From Actinomycetota bacterium (GTDB lineage Bacteria; Actinomycetota; Acidimicrobiia; Spongiisociales; ZC4RG35), in the NCBI GenBank assembly GCA_003388545.1, contig QQVI01000063.1, positions 1 through 34,919 of the forward strand: a stretch of 34,919 nt of DNA. The letters run 5' to 3'. Position numbers and translations under genes: made by a program. The notes under the pieces were generated by a model. That model was not told the origin of the DNA. It worked only from the letters and a program-made list of their open reading frames with translations, and did no database searches. This document shows positions 29,380-34,919 of this stretch, piece by piece. Position 1 is the first letter of the stretch. Each line of letters starts with the position of its first letter.

Positions 29380-29835
29380 ATGACCACGAGCAACAGGGTC
29401 GACCCGGCGTGGATCGAGCGAGTCCGGTCCGAGTACGGGCATTGCTTCGGCTGCGGCCGTGACAACCCGATGGGACTGAAAGTCGACGGGTTTGAACGAG
29501 ATGGAAACACAGTCCTTGCGAGCTTCACACCACGTCCTGAGTACGGCGGATTCCATGGGATTCTCCACGGTGGGATTCTCGCCACGGCGATGGATGAGAT
29601 CCTCGGTTGGACGACCATTTTGGTTGCCGGGCAGATGGCGGTGACCGCAACACTGGATATCAAGTATCGAAAACCGGCACCTCCAACCGCTACCTATGAG
29701 CTGAAGGGAACCTTGGTCGAGCGACGAGGCCGTCGGCTACTTGTCGAAGCAGCGTGCTCGACGGCTACGGATGTCATCGCCGAGGCGTCAGGCTTGTTTC
29801 TCGCCACGGGACCCATAGAAGAGGTCGGCGTTTGA
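29380..29835 (+). CDS. Hotdog-fold thioesterase (PaaI-like)
   Basis: 151 residues from ATG 29380. HCFGCGRDNPMGLKVDGFER, then GGFHGILHGGILATAMDEIL with the HGGxxxTxxDE catalytic helix, TATLDIKYRKPAPPTATYEL and VERRGRRLLVEAACSTATDV. Such enzymes cleave acyl-CoA thioesters; the acyl group is not known. The C-x-x-C-G-x-x-N-P-x-G-L motif at the start is a common variant of the family. The stop overlaps the start of aceK as TTGA (29832-29835), so the two are translated together. Confidence 0.87.
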   Translation: MTTSNRVDPAWIERVRSEYGHCFGCGRDNPMGLKVDGFERDGNTVLASFTPRPEYGGFHGILHGGILATAMDEILGWTTILVAGQMAVTATLDIKYRKPAPPTATYELKGTLVERRGRRLLVEAACSTATDVIAEASGLFLATGPIEEVGV

Positions 29836-31592
29836 GCGGTGCGATCACGCAACTCTCGGACAGCCGACTGTCGAGCCTGGCGGCTGGGCGGATACTCGAT
29901 GGGTTCTCCGACTACATGGTGAGTTTCCGCGCCATCAATCAAAGGGCTCCGATCAGGTTCGCGGAGATGGACTGGGTGGGCATGCAAGCAGATGCCGTTG
30001 AACGCCTCGATCTCTACGCCGGAACGGTCGCTGACGTCATTCGCTCCATCGAGTCGCTGCTTGGGGAACGGAGCGACGACCGCACCCTGTGGGTTGCCAT
30101 CAAGGCGGTCTTTTCGTCTCTGATCTCCGATCGTCAGGATTGGGAGCTTGCCGAGACCTTCTTCAACTCCATAACGCGCAAGGTGTTCACGACTGTTGGC
30201 GTCGACTCGGCCGTGGAATTCGTCGACACCGATTTCGACAGCCCTCCAAGTCCTTCCCGCGAGCCGGTGTACGTCACGTTCCAGAAGAGAGAGTCTCTGA
30301 ACGAACTGGTGGCCGGCATCCTCGAGGGCGCGAGTGGAGGCATCGAGTTTGCTGACCTCGATAGCAACGCAAGGGAGGTGGCAAGCCGGATCGAGTCGAG
30401 GTTGAGTGCGGCGGGCGGGCTGCCTGTGGTCGACCGGGCAGAGATCGTTCGTACCCTCTTCTACCGGGGGCAGGCTGCGTACATCGTCGGGCTTCTCTAC
30501 TCGGGTTCGATCCAGGTGCCGTTGGTGGTCGCTCTCCGCAATGGAGATGGAGGGGCGGCCGTCGATGCGGTGCTTCTCACCGAGAACGAAGTGTCGATTC
30601 TCTTCAGCTTCACCCGCTCCTACTTCCATGTCGATCTGGCGCGGCCCTATGACCTCGTCAGGTTCCTCCGTCGGCTCATGCCCCGGAAGCGAGTGGCCGA
30701 GTTGTACATCTCCATCGGTCACAACAAACACGGGAAGACCGAGCTATATCGCGACCTCCTGCGCCACCTCCAGTCGACCGACGAGAGGTTTGAGCACGCC
30801 CGCGGCACGCGAGGGCTGGTGATGATCGTCTTCACGATGCCTGGCTACAACGACGTGTTCAAGGTGATACGTGACCGTTTCCCCCCTCCGAAGCGGACGA
30901 CGAGGCGGGCCGTCATGGCCAAATACCGCATGGTGTTCCAGCACGACCGGGCAGGCCGCCTCATGGACGTTCAGGACTTCCAGCACCTCAAGTTCAACAA
31001 GTCGCGCTTCAGCGATGAGTTGCTCGAGGAACTCCTCGATGAGGCCGGCAGCACAGTGACCCTCGAAGGGGATCACGTGATCGTGAAGCATGTCTACGTA
31101 GAGCGCAGAATCGTTCCGCTCGACCTGTACGTGAGAGAGGCTGTCCCGTCGGCAGCCGCAAACGCCGTGGTCGACTACGGGCAAGCAATCAAAGACCTCG
31201 CCTCGACGAACATCTTTCCTGGGGACCTGCTCATGAAGAACTTCGGGGTCACCAGGCACGGTCGGGTCGTCTTCTATGACTACGACGAGCTGTCACCACT
31301 GACCGAGGTCAAGTTCCGGAGGATCCCCGAGCCACGGGACGACTTCGACGCGCTGTCGGATCAGCCGTTCTACGCAGTCGGCGATCGTGATGTGTTTCCC
31401 GAGGAGCACAGCAACTTCCTCGGGTTGGGGCCACGTCTCCGAAAGCTCTTTGAGGAGACCCATGGAGACCTGTTCGAGGTCGAGCCATGGCTGAAGATTC
31501 AGAATCGAATCAGAGCCGGGGAGATGATCGAGGTGTTCCCGTACTCAGAAGAGGCGCGCCTGGCCGACGCTGTCGGGTTCCGCGGGTGGTGA
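29832..31592 (+). CDS. aceK: Isocitrate dehydrogenase kinase/phosphatase
   Basis: 586 residues from TTG 29832 (LSGAITQLSDSRLSSLAAGR), chosen because it overlaps the thioesterase stop and the next residues align with the start of Escherichia coli AceK (578 residues). Switches isocitrate dehydrogenase on and off to send carbon to the TCA cycle or the glyoxylate shunt. Hallmarks: RPYDLVRFLRRLMPRKRVAE, LYISIGHNKHGKTELYRDLL, ATP loop HARGTRGLVMIVFTMPGYND, Lys344 in FKVIRDRFPPPK, Asp465 in GDLLMKNFGVTRHGRVVFYD and Asp483 in the following YDYDE. These correspond to E. coli Lys336, Asp457 and Asp475 with a constant offset of eight, so all three sites look intact. Unusual outside Proteobacteria. Confidence 0.92.
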   Translation: MSGAITQLSDSRLSSLAAGRILDGFSDYMVSFRAINQRAPIRFAEMDWVGMQADAVERLDLYAGTVADVIRSIESLLGERSDDRTLWVAIKAVFSSLISDRQDWELAETFFNSITRKVFTTVGVDSAVEFVDTDFDSPPSPSREPVYVTFQKRESLNELVAGILEGASGGIEFADLDSNAREVASRIESRLSAAGGLPVVDRAEIVRTLFYRGQAAYIVGLLYSGSIQVPLVVALRNGDGGAAVDAVLLTENEVSILFSFTRSYFHVDLARPYDLVRFLRRLMPRKRVAELYISIGHNKHGKTELYRDLLRHLQSTDERFEHARGTRGLVMIVFTMPGYNDVFKVIRDRFPPPKRTTRRAVMAKYRMVFQHDRAGRLMDVQDFQHLKFNKSRFSDELLEELLDEAGSTVTLEGDHVIVKHVYVERRIVPLDLYVREAVPSAAANAVVDYGQAIKDLASTNIFPGDLLMKNFGVTRHGRVVFYDYDELSPLTEVKFRRIPEPRDDFDALSDQPFYAVGDRDVFPEEHSNFLGLGPRLRKLFEETHGDLFEVEPWLKIQNRIRAGEMIEVFPYSEEARLADAVGFRGW

Positions 31593-31596
31593 AGTC

Positions 31597-33039
31597 TTGA
31601 GCCAGGCAATGGCTCGAGTGGTGGTCTTCACCACTTCGGCATCCGTGCTGATCATCGAGATACTCGCGGGCCGTTTGCTCGCGCCCTATCTCGGCGTCAG
31701 CCTCGAAGTGTTCACCGGGATCATTGGGGTGATCCTGGCGGGCATTTCGATTGGTGCCTGGCTAGGGGGACGAGCCGCAGACCGACTCGATCCGACCCGC
31801 CTGCCCGGGCCTCTGATGGTGGCTGGAGGGCTATCCGTCATTCTCAGCCCCGTGATAATCGACTTCTTCGGACCCGGTGTCGGCATCAACCCGCTGTCGA
31901 TTGTCTTTCTGGCAACGGTGGGCTTCGTCGTTCCCGCGGCTTTGTTGTCTGCCGTCTCCCCGATAGTCGTCAAGATTCGCCTCGCCTCGTTGGACAACAC
32001 CGGATCGGTGGTTGGCTCCTACTCGGCGATAGGCACGGCCGGTGCCATTTTCGGTACATTCGTCACCGGCTTCGTCCTGATCGCCGCGTTTCCAACCCGT
32101 CCCATAGTTGCCGGACTCGGGCTGCTTCTCTCTCTTGGCGGCGCATCGCTGATGATCGGACGGGGCCGATGGGTCCCGCTGGCGGTGCTACTTGTCGCCG
32201 TCGGCTCCGCCACGGCCCTGGCCTCTTCCGACGGGCCGTGCCAATACGAGACCACCTATCACTGCGCCGATGTGGTGGTGGACCCGGATAGGCCCACGGG
32301 ACGCCTGCTCATCCTCGACCGCGGCCACAACAGCTATGTCGACCTGGAAGACCCGACCTATCTGGACTTCAGATACGCCCGGGTAATGGCGGACGTGATC
32401 GATGCCAACTTCGCCTCCGGCCCTCTGAGTGTGCTCTCGATCGGCGGGGGTGGTTTCACGTTTCCCCAGTACTTGGAGGCGACGAGGCCCGGCACCGACC
32501 ATGTCGTGCTCGAGATAGATCGTCTGCTCGTCGACATCGGTCGGTCGGAGCTCGGATTCGAAGACGAGGCCGAAGTCGTCATCGCAGACGCACGGCAGTC
32601 AATCCAGGATGTGCCGCCGGCCACGATCGACCTGGTCATCGGTGATGCCTTCAGCGGGCTGACCGTTCCCTGGCACCTGACGACAGCGGAGTTCGTTTCG
32701 ATTGTCGACAGCCGGATGGCGCCCACGGGCCTCTACTTGATCAATGTCATCGATTACGGCGACCTCGACTTCGCAATGTCCACAGTCAAGACTTTCGAAG
32801 CGGTATTTGATCACGTCGCCGTGATCGCTCCGCCGTCGTACCTGAGCGGCGAGGCGGGAGGAAACTTCGTCATCGTCGGATCGCAAGCCGCATTGGATAC
32901 CCCGGCGTTGATACGGGCCATCGCGGAACGCGGTGGAAGCGAGGCCGTCCTGACTGGCGCCGATCTCGAATCCTTCACGACAGGAGGCCTCGTGCTTCGG
33001 GACGACTTCGCCCCTGTGGACCAGATGATCGATCGGTGA
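31597..33039 (+). CDS. Fused membrane/spermidine synthase-like protein
   Basis: 480 residues from TTG 31597; ATG 31609 is an alternative. N-terminal membrane half with about six to seven helices (FTTSASVLIIEILAGRLLAP, GIIGVILAGISIGAWLGGRA, VFLATVGFVVPAALLSAVSP, GSYSAIGTAGAIFGTFVTGF). C-terminal soluble half is a spermidine synthase-like methyltransferase fold: VLSIGGGGFTFPQYLEATRP, DHVVLEIDRLLVDIGR, VVIADARQSIQDVPPATIDL and VIGDAFSGLTVPWHLTTAEF. Fused proteins of this kind are widespread; a true polyamine synthase activity is not proven. It begins four bases after the aceK stop, hence one operon. Confidence 0.85.
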   Translation: MSQAMARVVVFTTSASVLIIEILAGRLLAPYLGVSLEVFTGIIGVILAGISIGAWLGGRAADRLDPTRLPGPLMVAGGLSVILSPVIIDFFGPGVGINPLSIVFLATVGFVVPAALLSAVSPIVVKIRLASLDNTGSVVGSYSAIGTAGAIFGTFVTGFVLIAAFPTRPIVAGLGLLLSLGGASLMIGRGRWVPLAVLLVAVGSATALASSDGPCQYETTYHCADVVVDPDRPTGRLLILDRGHNSYVDLEDPTYLDFRYARVMADVIDANFASGPLSVLSIGGGGFTFPQYLEATRPGTDHVVLEIDRLLVDIGRSELGFEDEAEVVIADARQSIQDVPPATIDLVIGDAFSGLTVPWHLTTAEFVSIVDSRMAPTGLYLINVIDYGDLDFAMSTVKTFEAVFDHVAVIAPPSYLSGEAGGNFVIVGSQAALDTPALIRAIAERGGSEAVLTGADLESFTTGGLVLRDDFAPVDQMIDR

Positions 33040-33057
33040 GCCCCGCCAGCCCCTGGT

Positions 33058-33063
33058 TACGAT
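33058..33063 (+). promoter_or_regulatory. Candidate -10 of the cupin gene
   Basis: TACGAT, six bases before the ATG at 33070, which has no ribosome site. Another case of the leaderless pattern of this window; the -35 is poor. Confidence 0.35.
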
Positions 33064-33069
33064 CACCGC

Positions 33070-33459
33070 ATGGAGAAGAAAGCAGCAGAGAACATGGAGT
33101 GGGTCGCCGCGCCCCCTGAGCACTTCACTGGAAGAGTCTGGTTCGGGGCGATGGCCGAGCCCGAGACCGAGCAAGACTTGAACGTGCTCGGCGTTCAGTT
33201 CGAGCCCGGGGCGCGAACCGACTGGCATTCCCATCCTTCAGGGCAGGCGCTGCACGTCGTGTCCGGTAGCGGGATTGTGGCCAATGATTCGGGGGAGAGG
33301 ATCGAGATGTCGGCTGGGGATACCGTCAACACGCCTCCAAACGAGCTGCACTGGCATGGGGCTCGCGAGGATTCTCCAATGCTCCACCTCTCGATCACGT
33401 ACGGGGGAGCAACCATCTGGTCCGAAGACAAGGTGTCGGACGAGGACTATCGCGGCTGA
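33070..33459 (+). CDS. Cupin domain protein
   Basis: 129 residues, single small cupin barrel. Metal-binding motif 1 is ARTDWHSHPSGQALHVVSG (two His, then Gln and His), motif 2 is GDTVNTPPNELHWHGAREDS with PxELHWH. The N-terminus (EKKAAENMEWVAAPPEHFTG, RVWFGAMAEPETEQDLNVLG) and the tail THS-like end (LHLSITYGGATIWSEDKVSD) match cupins fused to or found beside carboxymuconolactone decarboxylase genes, though none is here. Substrate unknown. Follows the fused synthase gene by 30 bases. Confidence 0.87.
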   Translation: MEKKAAENMEWVAAPPEHFTGRVWFGAMAEPETEQDLNVLGVQFEPGARTDWHSHPSGQALHVVSGSGIVANDSGERIEMSAGDTVNTPPNELHWHGAREDSPMLHLSITYGGATIWSEDKVSDEDYRG

Positions 33460-33464
33460 GCTCG

Positions 33465-33493
33465 TTGCCATCCTATTTGGCCTCTGATATATT
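33465..33493 (+). promoter_or_regulatory. Promoter of the ABC-2 exporter operon
   Basis: TTGCCA (33465-33470), exactly 17 bases, TATATT (33488-33493). Transcription would begin near 33500, in the middle of the operator palindrome. Confidence 0.65.
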
Positions 33494-33511
33494 TCAACAA
33501 GTGTTGAAATA
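33490..33511. promoter_or_regulatory. Perfect operator palindrome of the ABC-2 operon
   Basis: TATTTCAACA-AG-TGTTGAAATA: ten-base arms around two bases, fully symmetric. It overlaps the -10, the start site and the first bases of AGGAGG. The TTCAACA-NN-TGTTGAA core looks like a TetR-family site, but no such gene is visible; it may lie beyond the window. Confidence 0.8.
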
Positions 33512-33524
33512 GGAGGCACGCCTC

Positions 33525-34574
33525 ATGTGGGCGATGATTGTCAAAGAGTTCCGCCAGGTCCGCCGGGACCACAGGACCCTGGCGATGATGATCGTGATGC
33601 CGGTCCTCCTGCTGGTCGTCTTTGGGTACGCCGCATCGTTCGACGTCTCCGAGATAGAAACCGTCGTGTACGGCCCGGGCGCCGAGCAGGCAACGGAGAT
33701 GCTCCCGGACATCTTCAACGTGGAAGAGACGGACGTCGAAGCGGGCGTCGAGGAAGCTGAGGGCCGGCTGCGGCGCGGTGAGTCTGTGGTTGCCTTGATC
33801 GCCGACCCGGGTGCTCCCCTGGTGCTCATCGACGGATCCCAACTCTTCGCCGCCAGGAGCGCTACCCAGGCCGTGGCCATGGCCGGGGCTTCGATACCGG
33901 GGCTCGAGACAGAGATTCTCTTCAATCCCGAGCTGGAGACATCTGCGGTCTTGGTCCCCGGTCTGGCGGGCCTGATCCTCTTGTTCGTTGGGACGGTCAT
34001 CACAAGTCTCGGTGTGGTCAAAGAGCGACAGGCGGGGACGCTGGAGCAACTGGCGGTGATGCCTCTGCGCCCGGCCGATGTGTTCATAGGCAAGATCGCC
34101 CCGTATTTCTTGGTCGCTGCGGTCGATCTCGTGGTCGTCCTCGTGGTCGGGACATTCCTCTTTGACGTTCCCTTCAATGGGTCGGTTTGGATCATGGCTC
34201 TCGGGTCGCTCCTCTTCCTCTTCGTCACGCTTGGGCTCGGAGTGCTGATTTCGAGTGTCTCCCAGAATCAGGGCCAGTCGATCCAGTTGGCGCTGATGAC
34301 GCTGCTGCCCCAGGTGCTCTTGTCCGGACTGATATTCCCGCTCGCTTCCATGGCCGCCGGAGTCCGCTGGATCGGCTATCTGCTTCCCCTCACCTACTTC
34401 AACCTGGTCGCACAGGGTGTCATGCTCAGAGGTGCGCATTTCACCGAGCTGTTGTTCCCACTCGGCCTTCTCTTTGCTCTCGGAGTGGTGATCTTCGGGC
34501 TTGCCGTGCTCAGGTTCCGGAGCGATCTCGCCGCCGCGACTCCGGATACCGAGCCAGCCGGGGTGGCAGCATGA
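33525..34574 (+). CDS. ABC-2 type transporter permease
   Basis: 349 residues with the ABC2_membrane_3 layout: N-terminal helix (MWAMIVKEFRQVRRDHRTLA, MMIVMPVLLLVVFGYAASFD), a large external loop of about 130 residues, then five helices (about 144-166, 181-201, 215-240, 250-275, 300-335). The SLGVVKERQAGTLEQLAVMP motif is the permease EAA-like coupling loop typical of drug and lipid exporters. AGGAGG lies upstream of ATG 33525. The stop overlaps the ATPase start as ATGA (34571-34574). Confidence 0.9.
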   Translation: MWAMIVKEFRQVRRDHRTLAMMIVMPVLLLVVFGYAASFDVSEIETVVYGPGAEQATEMLPDIFNVEETDVEAGVEEAEGRLRRGESVVALIADPGAPLVLIDGSQLFAARSATQAVAMAGASIPGLETEILFNPELETSAVLVPGLAGLILLFVGTVITSLGVVKERQAGTLEQLAVMPLRPADVFIGKIAPYFLVAAVDLVVVLVVGTFLFDVPFNGSVWIMALGSLLFLFVTLGLGVLISSVSQNQGQSIQLALMTLLPQVLLSGLIFPLASMAAGVRWIGYLLPLTYFNLVAQGVMLRGAHFTELLFPLGLLFALGVVIFGLAVLRFRSDLAAATPDTEPAGVAA

Positions 34575-34919
34575 GCTGGGGAGTCCTCGGCCTGCATGTC
34601 GAAATCGGGGGCGAACCCGCCCTCGCGGACGTCGATCTCGAAGTTGGGTTGGGACAAATCGCTGCGGTGGTTGGCGGAGACGGTGCAGGCAAGACGACTC
34701 TCGCCCGTGTTCTCGGACGATTGGTAAGTCCGCTGGCCGGGAGACTTCGACTGCCGCCGCGCCGATCGGTCGGGTATCAACCGGCTTCTTCCGGCTCCTG
34801 GCCCGACCTGACGGTCGTGGAGAACCTCAAGTTCGTTGCGGACTCACACAGAATGCCCACCGCCCAGGCAAGGTCGCGTTTGGACGAGTTGGTTGCCGCC
34901 ACAGGGCTCGATGGTGCGA
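34571..34919 (+). CDS. ABC transporter ATPase, 3' end outside window
   Basis: 116 residues are present; the gene continues past the right edge. Walker A is VVGGDGAGKTTLARVL; the Q loop is VGYQPASSGSWPDLTVVENL, and HRMPTAQARSRLDELVAATG leads toward the signature motif, which lies outside. The N-terminal MSWGVLGLHVEIGGEPALAD shows no other domain before the ATPase. Partner of the ABC-2 permease with which it overlaps by four bases. Confidence 0.9.
   Translation, partial: MSWGVLGLHVEIGGEPALADVDLEVGLGQIAAVVGGDGAGKTTLARVLGRLVSPLAGRLRLPPRRSVGYQPASSGSWPDLTVVENLKFVADSHRMPTAQARSRLDELVAATGLDGA

Noticed and set aside
29694-30731. A 345-codon open frame on the minus strand
   Set aside because: Antisense to aceK, which has all catalytic motifs.
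33447-34439. A 330-codon open frame on the minus strand
   Set aside because: Antisense to the ABC-2 permease; composition is rich in Asp, His, Gln and Arg with no domain.
1-34919. CRISPR array, insertion sequence, prophage or rRNA
   Set aside because: No regular repeat-spacer pattern, transposase, integrase, phage gene or rRNA segment was found in reading both strands.

Overview
The window is high-GC DNA packed with genes on both strands. It uses many GTG and TTG starts, has many 4-base ATGA start/stop overlaps, and looks like chromosome from an actinobacterium. Pointers to Actinomycetota, perhaps an uncultured Acidimicrobiia-like lineage, are a BTAD regulator, a WYL-domain regulator, an F420-type luciferase-like oxidoreductase, actinobacterial forms of low-molecular-weight arsenate reductase, an RsbA-like MEDS/ATPase protein, a CsbD protein and a fused spermidine synthase. 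The class is inference; no rRNA or tRNA gene is visible to fix it. No CRISPR array, transposase or phage gene was seen, and no stretch over 300 bases lacks a gene.

Layout: (1) 1-3480: end of a DUF4389 membrane protein, a secreted CHRD protein with a terminator, an Amidohydro_3 metal hydrolase and a GNAT acetyltransferase. (2) 3500-7400: a membrane PAS-GAF histidine kinase, overlapped at its 3' end by a convergent SDR gene that is coupled to an unknown membrane protein. (3) 7500-9850: two tandem DUF1059 genes (one a GTG-start gene of 52 codons), a BTAD regulator coupled to a phosphinothricin-type acetyltransferase, then two small stress-type genes (DUF6131-like and csbD), each with a SigB/SigF-like promoter and followed by hairpin terminators. 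(4) 9960-13813: a flavodoxin, and a complete nicotinamide-to-NaMN salvage pair (pncA and pncB, tail to tail sharing TGATCA), then a D-lactate dehydrogenase. (5) 14022-18844: a LiaF-like protein, a CaCA antiporter, small unknown proteins, a hemerythrin-like protein, and a WYL repressor divergent from a small protein/GNAT pair across a perfect dyad. (6) 18866-24664: stress and metal block: membrane-anchored Usp, Dps, an arsenic operon (ArsR-ArsC fusion, aquaporin, second ArsC), an RsbA-like regulator, two small proteins behind a strong dyad-rich promoter, a PhnB-like protein and a second Usp. (7) 24809-26906: a sulfur operon, SQR-like flavoprotein, DsrC/TusE-like carrier, DsrE2. (8) 26911-34919: F420-type oxidoreductase, phosphoribosyltransferase, haloacid dehalogenase, thioesterase, AceK, fused spermidine synthase, cupin, and the start of an ABC-2 exporter operon under a palindromic operator.

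Themes: sulfide and persulfide handling, arsenate detoxification by two reductases plus a channel rather than a pump, NAD salvage, and general stress (CsbD, Dps, two Usp, RsbA-like switch). Several genes lack a Shine-Dalgarno site and instead have a -10-like hexamer 6-8 bases before the ATG, so leaderless transcription appears common here. The most unusual elements are AceK in an actinobacterial setting, a DsrC homologue lacking one of its two reactive cysteines, the two-reductase arsenic operon, and short leader reading frames that end in the ATGA of the next gene.
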